Notes: generated by a model not told the origin, from the sequence alone. Positions 1 through 5,803 are shown, counted from the first letter of the stretch. The stretch is 8,096 bases of DNA from Candidatus Halomonas stercoripullorum (GCA_019114645.1 DXFC01000085.1:1-8096), one strand, 5' to 3'. Program-made: numbers and translations.

Positions 1-2025
1 ATTCGGCGCACGATTCAGGTGCTGCAACGGCGGACCAAGAACAACCCGGTACTGATTGGCGCTCCCGGTGTGGGTAAAACGGCTATCGCCGAAGGCCTGG
101 CCCAGCGCATCGTTAACGGCGAGGTGCCGGAAGGGCTCAAGAACAAGCGCGTCTTGTCGCTCGATATGGGCTCGCTGCTGGCTGGTGCCAAGTTTCGTGG
201 GGAGTTCGAGGAACGCTTGAAAAGCGTGCTCAAGGAGCTGGCCCAGGAAGAGGGTCGGGTGATCCTGTTCATCGACGAGCTGCACACCATGGTCGGTGCC
301 GGCAAGGCCGAAGGCGCCATGGACGCCGGCAACATGCTCAAGCCGGCATTGGCGCGTGGCGAGCTGCACTGTGTGGGAGCCACCACGCTGGATGAGTACC
401 GCCAGTACATCGAGAAAGATGCCGCGCTGGAGCGTCGCTTCCAGAAAGTGCTGATCGAAGAGCCCAGCGAAGAAGACACCGTGGCGATACTGCGCGGCCT
501 CAAGGAGCGCTACGAGGTGCACCACAAGGTGGATATTACCGATGGTGCCATTATCGCCGCGGCCAAGCTATCGACCCGCTACATCACGGATCGCCAGTTA
601 CCCGACAAGGCGATTGACCTGATCGACGAGGCGTCGTCACGCATTCGCATGGAGCTCGACTCCAAGCCCGAGGAGATGGATCGCCTTGACCGGCGTCTAA
701 TCCAGCTCAAGATGGAACGCGAGCATCTCAAGCAAGAAACTGACGATGCCTCGAAAAAGCGTCTGGAAATTCTCGAAGACGAAATCAGCGAGCTTGAGCG
801 CGAGTATGCCGATCTCGATGAGATCTGGCGCTCCGAGAAAGCCAGCATTGAAGGAGCAGGGCAGTTCAAGGAGGAGCTGGATCGTGCCCGCATTGACCTG
901 GAGCAGGCGCGGCGCCAGGGTGATCTTGGGCGCATGTCGGAGCTGCAGTACGGGGTGATTCCCGAGCTGGAGAAAAAAATTGCCGAGGCGGGGGAAAGCG
1001 AGTCCGATACCTCGGGGCACAAGCTGCTGCGTTCCAGTGTCACAGAAGAGGAGATCGCCGAAGTGGTCTCGCGCTGGACCGGAATTCCGGTCGCCCGGAT
1101 GCTTGAAGGCGAGCGCGACAAGCTGCTGCGCATGGAGCAAGTGTTGCATGAGCGGGTGATCGGCCAGGATGAAGCCGTCACCGCAGTCGCCAATGCCGTG
1201 CGCCGCTCACGGGCCGGGCTGGCCGACCCCAATCGCCCCAATGGCTCCTTCCTGTTCCTTGGTCCTACCGGGGTGGGCAAGACCGAGCTGTGCAAGGCGC
1301 TGGCGAACTTCCTGTTCGATACCGAAGAGGCGATGGTGCGCATCGATATGTCGGAGTTCATGGAGAAACACTCCGTGGCGCGGCTGATCGGTGCCCCTCC
1401 CGGCTATGTTGGTTACGAGGAGGGCGGCTACCTGACCGAAGCAGTGCGGCGCAGGCCCTACTCGGTATTGCTGCTCGATGAGGTGGAGAAGGCTCACCCC
1501 GATGTCTTCAACATTCTGCTGCAAGTGCTTGAAGATGGCCGCCTGACCGATGGACAGGGGCGTACCGTGGACTTCCGCAACACCGTGATCGTGATGACCT
1601 CTAACATGGGCTCGGACATCATCCAGCAGATGGGTGGTGATGAAGAGCGCTACACCGAGATGAAGGAGGCGGTAATGGCGGCGGTCGGCATGCATTTCCG
1701 CCCCGAGTTGATCAACCGCATTGATGAGGTCGTGGTGTTTCACCCTCTGGCTCAGGGGCAGATCGAAGCGATCGCCGGCATCCAGCTTGATCGTCTGCGC
1801 GAGCGCTTGGCCGAGCACGACTTGCAGCTGGAGATCAGTGCCGCAGCGCTGGCCCAGCTGGCCGAAGTCGGTTTCGATCCGGTGTTCGGGGCGCGGCCGT
1901 TGAAGCGGGCGATCCAGAGCCGCATCGAGAACCCGTTGGCCCAGGAGCTGTTGGCCGGCCGCTTTGCCCCGGGCGATGTCATTCATGTGGATGCAACAGC
2001 CGACGGCCTGGTGTTTCGCAGCTAA
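1..2025 (+). CDS. clpB: ATP-dependent disaggregase ClpB (Hsp104 family), 5'-truncated by window edge
   Basis: The open frame begins at base 1 (Ile-Arg-Arg-Thr-Ile-Gln) and runs 674 codons to TAA. ClpB forms cytoplasmic hexamers that thread aggregated proteins through a central pore and work with DnaK/DnaJ/GrpE. In fragment numbering: Walker A of NBD1 GAPGVGKT (20-27), Walker B with D92-E93, arginine fingers R145-R146, a charged heptad-rich middle domain (about 220-345) that separates ClpB from ClpA, Walker A of NBD2 GPTGVGKT (421-428), Walker B LLLDEVEK (D493-E494), pore loop GYVGY, and the C-terminal FGARPLKRAIQ motif. By alignment with remembered E. coli ClpB about 186 N-terminal residues, including the N-domain, lie outside the window. 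Two mild differences from E. coli: GEPGVGKT reads GAPGVGKT, and the NBD1 pore tyrosine is Phe (KFRG, F65). The heat-shock promoter would be off-window. The GTG at 19 is an internal Val codon, not a start. Confidence 0.97.
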   Translation: MRRTIQVLQRRTKNNPVLIGAPGVGKTAIAEGLAQRIVNGEVPEGLKNKRVLSLDMGSLLAGAKFRGEFEERLKSVLKELAQEEGRVILFIDELHTMVGAGKAEGAMDAGNMLKPALARGELHCVGATTLDEYRQYIEKDAALERRFQKVLIEEPSEEDTVAILRGLKERYEVHHKVDITDGAIIAAAKLSTRYITDRQLPDKAIDLIDEASSRIRMELDSKPEEMDRLDRRLIQLKMEREHLKQETDDASKKRLEILEDEISELEREYADLDEIWRSEKASIEGAGQFKEELDRARIDLEQARRQGDLGRMSELQYGVIPELEKKIAEAGESESDTSGHKLLRSSVTEEEIAEVVSRWTGIPVARMLEGERDKLLRMEQVLHERVIGQDEAVTAVANAVRRSRAGLADPNRPNGSFLFLGPTGVGKTELCKALANFLFDTEEAMVRIDMSEFMEKHSVARLIGAPPGYVGYEEGGYLTEAVRRRPYSVLLLDEVEKAHPDVFNILLQVLEDGRLTDGQGRTVDFRNTVIVMTSNMGSDIIQQMGGDEERYTEMKEAVMAAVGMHFRPELINRIDEVVVFHPLAQGQIEAIAGIQLDRLRERLAEHDLQLEISAAALAQLAEVGFDPVFGARPLKRAIQSRIENPLAQELLAGRFAPGDVIHVDATADGLVFRS

Positions 2026-2059
2026 TGCATTGTATTACTGAAAGAAACGCATGAAGTTG

Positions 2060-2119
2060 CTTCCGGAGCTGTTGGTTGTGCCGGAAGGTCTATACTGATT
2101 TACAGGTTGCGTCCTGTAA
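2060..2119 (+). other. Two hairpins and a -10-like box in the clpB 3' region (possible small RNA start)
   Basis: Between the clpB stop and its terminator lie two perfect inverted repeats: CTTCCGG/CCGGAAG (2060-2066 with 2081-2087, 14-nt loop) and TTACAGG/CCTGTAA (2100-2106 with 2113-2119, 6-nt loop). Between them is TATACT (2091-2096), a five-of-six match to the sigma70 -10 box, but no good -35 box lies 15-19 bases upstream. If the box is active it would give an RNA of roughly 54 nt ending at the terminator at 2126-2156. Otherwise these are simply structures in the clpB mRNA 3' end. A 3'-UTR-derived small RNA is a possibility only. Confidence 0.35.
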
Positions 2120-2125
2120 CCCCTT

Positions 2126-2156
2126 GCCCGCCGGCTTCTGCTGGCGGGCTTTTTTT
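2126..2156 (+). terminator. Intrinsic terminator behind clpB
   Basis: GCCCGCCGGC (2126-2135), loop TTCT, GCTGGCGGGC (2140-2149) form a 10-bp stem with one G-U pair, followed directly by seven T (2150-2156). This is a strong rho-independent terminator on the plus strand, about 100 bases after the clpB stop. It should separate clpB from ilvI unless there is read-through. Confidence 0.9.
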
Positions 2157-2185
2157 GTTGAGGCGGTAGTAGGAGAGCGTGACGG

Positions 2186-2214
2186 TTGACACTGCCGCGA
2201 GGCTGGTGGAACCT
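2186..2214 (+). promoter_or_regulatory. Possible ilvI promoter (consensus -35, poor -10)
   Basis: TTGACA at 2186-2191 matches the sigma70 -35 consensus exactly. At a 17-bp spacing the hexamer is GAACCT (2209-2214), a weak -10, and no shift of the spacer improves it. Its position suits a start near 2221, just ahead of the structured leader, and weak -10 boxes are common in activated promoters. The -35 match alone could be chance. Confidence 0.25.
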
Positions 2215-2242
2215 TGAACGTTCCTGATTGTGGGCGCGGAAT

Positions 2243-2378
2243 TTTGCGGGCAATCCCCCATCCCCGTGCGAAGGGTAGGCTGACAGGCCTCTACCCGCCG
2301 AAGGACGCTGGAAGCGGTAACCACTGCTTCCGGCCAATGCCCCAAAGCGGCGATCCGTCGCGATAGGGAATCTGTCAG
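2243..2378 (+). ncRNA. Candidate structured RNA element with junction and loop pairing (unrecognised)
   Basis: GGGCA (2248-2252) can pair with TGCCC (2338-2342), and beyond a small internal loop TTT (2243-2245) can pair with AAA (2344-2346). This closes a junction around the hairpins at 2273-2296 and 2307-2334. The six-base loop TGACAG (2281-2286) of the first hairpin is complementary to CTGTCA (2372-2377). With flanking bases the match is 2280-2286 against 2372-2378, plus one G-U pair (2287 with 2371), so a pseudoknot is possible. The second hairpin is 12 bp with loop AACC and two G-U pairs. It resembles no TPP, FMN, cobalamin, lysine, glycine or SAM riboswitch consensus that I know, nor RNase P, 6S, SRP or tmRNA. 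The call rests on hand-found complementarity in one sequence. Confidence 0.35.
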
Positions 2379-2552
2379 ACGTGGCGCGCAGCGAAGCGTG
2401 CAGGTGCTGCATTTGTCCAGATTTCCGATGAGAGTGCAGGCCTCAACAGGGCTGAATTGCCAGGGTTTGGCATCAGGTGTCGGCGTAGCCGACAGCGGCA
2501 TATCGCCGCACTCGACCCCGTGTCTACTGTGGACGCGGATCGCACTCGAGAC

Positions 2553-2575
2553 CTCCAGGGGAGAGAACACAAGTG
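2553..2575 (+). promoter_or_regulatory. ilvI ribosome binding site and GTG start, inside a small hairpin
   Basis: AGGGGAG (2557-2563) is a good Shine-Dalgarno sequence about nine bases before the GTG start at 2573. CTCC (2553-2556) can pair with GGAG (2560-2563) across a 3-nt loop, so the site can fold on itself. The GTG start fits the expected N-terminus Met-Glu-Leu-Leu-Ser-Gly-Ala of the family. Confidence 0.6.
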
Positions 2576-4297
2576 GAATTGCTATCCGGCGCGGATATGA
2601 TCGCCCGATTCTTGCAAGATGAAGGCGTCGAATACATTTATGGTTATCCGGGCGGTGCTGCGCTGCATATTTATGACGCGCTGTTCCGCCAGGACAAGGT
2701 CAAGCACATCCTGGTGCGCCACGAACAGGCCGCGACTCACGCTGCCGACGGCTATGCCCGCGCCTCGGGCAAGCCCGGCGTCGTACTGGTCACTTCCGGC
2801 CCCGGTGCCACCAATGCGGTTACCGGTATTGCCACCGCCTACATGGATTCGATTCCCATGGTGGTGCTGTGTGGCCAGGTCATGAGCCACCTGATCGGTG
2901 AGGACGCCTTTCAAGAGACCGACATCATTGGCGTGACCCGGCCAATCGTGAAGCACAGCTTTTCGATCAAGCACCCAAGCGAAATTCCGGAAGTGCTGAA
3001 AAAGGCTTTCTATCTGGCCTCAACGGGACGTCCCGGTCCGGTCGTGGTGGACATTCCCAAGGATATGACCGCCCCCACCGAGCGTTACGAGTACGTCTAC
3101 CCGAAAAAGGTCAAGATGCGCTCCTACAATCCGGTAGCGCGCGGGCATAGTGGCCAGATCAAAAAGGCCGTGGAATTGATGCTCAAGGCCAAGCGGCCGG
3201 TTTTCTATACCGGTGGCGGGGTGATCTTGGGGCGTGCCTGTGAAGGGCTGACCGATCTGGTCAAGCGTCTGGGCTATCCCATCACGACCACGCTGATGGG
3301 CATTGGTGCTTACCCGCAGAGCGATCGCCAAAGTCTGGGCTGGCTGGGCATGCACGGCTCCTACGAGTCGAACATGGCCATGCACCACGCCGATCTGGTT
3401 ATTGGAATCGGCGCACGCTTTGACGACCGGGTGACCAACAATACCTCCAAGTTCTGCCCCACCGCCAAGATCATTCATGTCGATATCGACCCCAGTTCGG
3501 TGTCGAAGACGGTGCGCGCAGACGTGCCGATCGTCGGCCCGGCGGCCAGTGTCATTGATGAGATGATCAGCCTGCTGCAAGGCAAGGAGATCGAGCATCC
3601 CGAGGCTCTTGCCGAGTGGTGGGAGAAGATCGACGGCTGGCGCGAAGAGCGCCGCGGCAAGCTTTATGAGCCTTCAAAAGCGGGTGAGCAACTCAAGCCC
3701 CAGGAAGTCATTGAGGCACTGTGCGAAGTGACCCGTGGTGAGGCCTACGTGACCACCGATGTGGGTCAGCACCAGATGTTCGCTGCCCAGTACTACAAGT
3801 TCGACAAGCCCAATCGTTTCATTACCTCGGGCGGGCTCGGTACCATGGGCTTTGGCTTCCCTGCCGCCATGGGCATCAAGCAGAACTTCCCCGATGAAGA
3901 CGTGATCTGTGTTACCGGTGAAGGCAGCTTCCAGATGATGATGCAGGAACTCTCCACCTGTAAGCAGTTCGGGGGCGGAGTGAAGATCGTCAATCTCAAC
4001 AATGCCTCGCTGGGCATGGTTCGCCAGTGGCAAGACCTCAACTACAAATCCCGGCACGCTCACTCTTACATGGAGTCACTGCCGGACTTCTCCAAATTGA
4101 TCGAAGCATATGGTTTCACCGCGCTGCGGGTGGAGACGATAGACGAGTTGCGCCCGGCGCTGGAACGCACCTTTGCCGACAAGCACGAGCTGGTGTTCCT
4201 TGATGTGATCGTCGACCCGCGCGAGCACGTTTATCCGATGCAGGTGCCTCTGGGCTCCATGCGTGACATGCTGCTTTCCAAGACGGAGCGGACCTGA
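2573..4297 (+). CDS. ilvI: Acetohydroxyacid synthase large (catalytic) subunit
   Basis: The 574-residue product is a ThDP-, Mg- and FAD-dependent enzyme that condenses two pyruvates to acetolactate, or pyruvate with 2-oxobutyrate to acetohydroxybutyrate, the first common step of valine, leucine and isoleucine synthesis. It acts in the cytoplasm with IlvH. The length equals that of E. coli IlvI, and both proteins end in SKTERT. Visible landmarks are GYPGGA (24-29), the catalytic Glu E51 in RHEQAATH, SGPGATNAVTGIATAYMDSIP, the central FAD/Rossmann-like domain (about 190-340, with GARFDDR), DVGQHQM, GGLGTMGFG, and the ThDP/metal motif GEG (449-451) to NN (476-477). The motif has Glu where E. coli has Asp (GDG); I recall GEG in Pseudomonas homologues too. 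The start is GTG at 2573 with AGGGGAG upstream. The stop TGA shares its last base with the ilvH ATG. The gene is also called ilvB in some annotations. Confidence 0.97.
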   Translation: MELLSGADMIARFLQDEGVEYIYGYPGGAALHIYDALFRQDKVKHILVRHEQAATHAADGYARASGKPGVVLVTSGPGATNAVTGIATAYMDSIPMVVLCGQVMSHLIGEDAFQETDIIGVTRPIVKHSFSIKHPSEIPEVLKKAFYLASTGRPGPVVVDIPKDMTAPTERYEYVYPKKVKMRSYNPVARGHSGQIKKAVELMLKAKRPVFYTGGGVILGRACEGLTDLVKRLGYPITTTLMGIGAYPQSDRQSLGWLGMHGSYESNMAMHHADLVIGIGARFDDRVTNNTSKFCPTAKIIHVDIDPSSVSKTVRADVPIVGPAASVIDEMISLLQGKEIEHPEALAEWWEKIDGWREERRGKLYEPSKAGEQLKPQEVIEALCEVTRGEAYVTTDVGQHQMFAAQYYKFDKPNRFITSGGLGTMGFGFPAAMGIKQNFPDEDVICVTGEGSFQMMMQELSTCKQFGGGVKIVNLNNASLGMVRQWQDLNYKSRHAHSYMESLPDFSKLIEAYGFTALRVETIDELRPALERTFADKHELVFLDVIVDPREHVYPMQVPLGSMRDMLLSKTERT

Positions 4298-4788
4298 TGC
4301 GCCATATCATTTCGATTCTCATGGAAAACGAACCGGGCGCACTGTCTCGTGTGGTGGGGCTGTTCTCTCAGCGTAACTTCAACATCGAGACGCTCAACGT
4401 AGCGCCTACCGAAGATCCGTCACTGTCGCGCCTGACCGTGACCACCGTAGGGGATGACCGGGTCATCGAGCAGATCACCAAGCAGCTCAACAAGCTGATC
4501 GACGTGATCAAGCTGGTCGACCTCACCGAAGGCAACCACATCGAGCGTGAATTGATGCTGGTAAAGGTCAAGGCGCTGGGAGCCGCACGTGACGAGGTCA
4601 AACGTACCGTGGACATCTTTCGGGCGCAGATCGTTGATGTGACCCCAAGTCTCTACACCGTACAGATCACGGGCGATGCCTCCAAGCTCGATGCCTTCCT
4701 GCAGGCCATGGGGCCGGTGGGAATACTCGAAGTGGCCCGCACGGGAGTGTCCGGTATTGCCCGGGGGGATAAAGTTCTGAGCCTGTAA
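4297..4788 (+). CDS. ilvH: Acetohydroxyacid synthase small (regulatory) subunit
   Basis: This 163-residue protein has the same length as E. coli IlvH and a closely similar sequence. It stabilises and activates the IlvI catalytic subunit and confers feedback inhibition by valine. The N-terminal ACT domain (about 1-75) contains the valine-site residues known from E. coli IlvH, N11, G14 and N29 (MENEPGALSR, SQRNFNIETL), so valine sensitivity is predicted. The C-terminal half carries ERELMLVKVKA, DIFRAQIVDVTPSLYTVQITG and the final ARTGVSGIARGDK. The ATG at 4297-4299 overlaps the ilvI TGA by one base (TGATG), and a GGAG lies at 4285-4288 inside ilvI, so translational coupling is likely. A strong terminator follows, so ilvI-ilvH forms a two-gene unit. 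Confidence 0.97.
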   Translation: MRHIISILMENEPGALSRVVGLFSQRNFNIETLNVAPTEDPSLSRLTVTTVGDDRVIEQITKQLNKLIDVIKLVDLTEGNHIERELMLVKVKALGAARDEVKRTVDIFRAQIVDVTPSLYTVQITGDASKLDAFLQAMGPVGILEVARTGVSGIARGDKVLSL

Positions 4789-4807
4789 TTATCCCTTGAA
4801 GTATTCG

Positions 4808-4831
4808 GCCGCCTTTCGGGGCGGCTTTTTT
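4808..4831 (+). terminator. Intrinsic terminator of ilvIH
   Basis: GCCGCC (4808-4813) and GGCGGC (4820-4825) form a perfect 6-bp GC stem. A T-G pair extends it onto a TTCG loop, and six T (4826-4831) follow. It lies in the 51-bp gap between ilvH and the convergent end of ilvY. On the minus strand no T-run follows the stem, so it serves ilvIH. Confidence 0.9.
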
Positions 4832-4839
4832 GTGGTTTG

Positions 4840-5727
4840 CTAGCGCTCCTTGACCTCGTCCCACAGCGCCTGAATCAGTGGAAGCTTGCGCCGACGGTTG
4901 AGGACACAAAGCCCGATGTCGTAGTGGGGCAGCTCCGGTTTCACCGTCAGTACCCGCACGCGCTCCAGCAGCGGGCTGGTATCCAGGACGATCCTGGGCA
5001 CTACCCCAATACCGAAGCCCAGGCTGACCATGCTGACGATGGCTTCATGTCCCGCGACCTGGGCATAGATAGTGGGAGTCACGCCGAGGGCACGAAACCA
5101 GGTGTCGGCATACTCGCGGGACAAACCTGCTTCGGCCAGGATCATCGGCACCCCCCGCCACTGTTCCACGGAGGGTGAGGCCGGGGTGGCAGGTGTCCAG
5201 TCCGCCAGAGCTACCGGCGCGATGAAGACCAGCGGTGAGCGGGTCAGCGATTTAAACGCCAGAGCGCTTGGGGTGCTACGCGGCCGCGGTGTAATCGCCA
5301 TGTCCTCTTCCCCGGCCAATACCCGGTTCATTGCATCTTCCGGATCGCCGGTGTGCAGCTTTAGCTCAATGCGTGGATAGCGCAACCGAAAATCACTCAA
5401 CAAGTCATAAAGAAAGCTGTAACTGGCGGTGACCGAGCAGTAAATGCTGATCTCGCCAGCCAGCTCGTCCCCCTGGCTGCTCAGCGAATGACGCAATTGC
5501 TCCCACTGGTTGAGCGTTTCGCGGGCATATTGCTGAAATATCTGACCCTGGCGGGTCAGGACGACATGGCGGTTGTCACGTAGAAACAGGATCACATCAA
5601 GGCTCTCTTCCAGCTGGCGAATAGTGCGGGAGAGCGTTGAAGGGCTGACATGGCAGAGTTCACTGGCGCGACCGAAGTGCAGCGTATCGGCAAGCGTCAG
5701 GAACTGTTTGAGCGGGCGTATATCCAT
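4840..5727 (-). CDS. ilvY: LysR-type transcriptional regulator IlvY
   Basis: The 295-residue product resembles E. coli IlvY along its whole length. The N-terminal winged helix-turn-helix (about 1-60) includes HFGRASELCHVSPSTLSR and LEESLDV. The effector domain (from about 92) includes YCSVTASYSFLYDLL, LKLHTGDPEDAM, AGHEAIVSMVSLGFGIGVVP and a final LIQALWDEVKE. In E. coli, IlvY binds tandem operators between ilvY and ilvC, represses itself, and activates ilvC when acetolactate or acetohydroxybutyrate, the KARI substrates, accumulates. The same divergent arrangement is kept here. The start at 5727 (MDIRPLK) matches E. coli (MDLRDLK). No Shine-Dalgarno is visible: the bases before the ATG are A-rich (CAAAA), so translation may be weak or use an A-rich leader. 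Its 3' end converges on ilvH. Confidence 0.95.
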   Translation of the reverse strand: MDIRPLKQFLTLADTLHFGRASELCHVSPSTLSRTIRQLEESLDVILFLRDNRHVVLTRQGQIFQQYARETLNQWEQLRHSLSSQGDELAGEISIYCSVTASYSFLYDLLSDFRLRYPRIELKLHTGDPEDAMNRVLAGEEDMAITPRPRSTPSALAFKSLTRSPLVFIAPVALADWTPATPASPSVEQWRGVPMILAEAGLSREYADTWFRALGVTPTIYAQVAGHEAIVSMVSLGFGIGVVPRIVLDTSPLLERVRVLTVKPELPHYDIGLCVLNRRRKLPLIQALWDEVKER

Positions 5728-5729
5728 TT

Positions 5730-5788
5730 TTGCATTATTGCAGATTGTGGCATGCCATGTTGCAAATATAGCGTTTTACGCAACATGG
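5730..5788. promoter_or_regulatory. Candidate IlvY operators between ilvY and ilvC
   Basis: The most striking element is a perfect 9-bp inverted repeat, CCATGTTGC (5755-5763) and GCAACATGG (5780-5788), with a 16-bp spacer. Overlapping it is a perfect palindrome TGGCATGCCA (5748-5757). Nearer ilvY is TGCA-TTAT-TGCA (5731-5742). The half-site TTGC/GCAA recurs at 5730, 5738, 5760, 5762 and 5780. LysR-type regulators bind paired imperfect dyads of this size between divergent genes, and E. coli IlvY uses tandem operators in the same place. That these sites bind IlvY is inference from position and symmetry. Confidence 0.7.
5765..5770 (-). promoter_or_regulatory. Possible -10 box of the ilvY promoter
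   Basis: On the minus strand these bases read TATATT, five of six to the -10 consensus, about 38 bases before the ilvY ATG. No good -35 lies 16-18 bases upstream. The box sits within the spacer of the large inverted repeat, so bound IlvY would cover it, in line with autorepression as known for E. coli ilvY. Confidence 0.35.
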
Positions 5789-5803
5789 TTCCGTCGCTAA
5801 GGT
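5775..5803 (+). promoter_or_regulatory. Possible ilvC promoter (weak, activator-type)
   Basis: TTTACG (5775-5780, four of six to the -35 consensus) and TAAGGT (5798-5803, three of six to the -10 consensus) are 17 bp apart. The -35 overlaps the right part of the CCATGTTGC/GCAACATGG repeat, where a LysR-type activator would contact polymerase. A poor promoter fits a gene needing IlvY plus inducer. It implies an untranslated leader of about 65 bases, which holds a 5-bp stem GACGC/GCGTC (5822-5839). Confidence 0.35.

Larger units (their letters stand above)
2157..2572 (+). promoter_or_regulatory. Long, hairpin-dense leader of ilvI; no credible gene
   Basis: These 416 bases hold no reading frame I can defend. 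Hairpins read by eye: GGAAC/GTTCC (2208-2224); GGGTA+GGC/GCC+TACCC with a two-base bulge (2273-2296); a 12-bp stem with loop AACC (2307-2334); GCGA/TCGC (2350-2361); GCGCGC/GCGTGC (2384-2401); TGCCA/TGGCA (2458-2472); TGTCGGC/GCCGACA with a 3-nt loop (2478-2494); GCGGC/GCCGC directly after it (2495-2509); CCGTGTC/GACGCGG (2518-2538); and a small stem over the ribosome binding site (2553-2563). A 9-bp direct repeat CGCACTCGA (2507-2515, 2541-2549) flanks the stem at 2518-2538. None of these stems is followed by a T-run, so classic terminator-type attenuation inside the leader is not supported. No short frame rich in Ile, Leu or Val codons was found. The transcription start is unknown. GC-rich DNA yields some stems by chance. 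Confidence 0.45.

Noticed and set aside
579..1361. Long minus-strand frames opposite clpB (also 1207-1986)
   Set aside because: They are Ser/Arg- or His/Gln-rich shadows of the clpB codons. The plus-strand frame is unambiguously ClpB.
2179..2217. Short plus-strand frame MTVDTAARLVEP considered as an ilv leader peptide
   Set aside because: It has a GTG start with an AGGAG only three bases away, only three scattered Val/Leu residues after the start codon, and no run of Ile/Leu/Val codons. No terminator/antiterminator pair follows.
2243..2400. Known riboswitch or housekeeping RNA (cobalamin, FMN, TPP, ykkC, RNase P, 6S, SRP, tmRNA) in the leader, on either strand
   Set aside because: None of the conserved core sequences I know for these classes is present on either strand; covariance-model search would be decisive.
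2100..2570. 156-residue minus-strand open frame filling the clpB-ilvI gap
   Set aside because: It runs through the clpB terminator, starts inside the ilvI ribosome binding region, has low-complexity composition and no recognisable motif. Its openness reflects GC-rich base composition.
2398..2622. 74-residue plus-strand frame overlapping the start of ilvI
   Set aside because: It overlaps ilvI out of frame, covers the hairpins and has no ribosome binding site or family resemblance.
4808..4831. Bidirectional terminator serving ilvY as well as ilvIH
   Set aside because: After the stem, the minus strand reads CGAATACTT, with no T-run.
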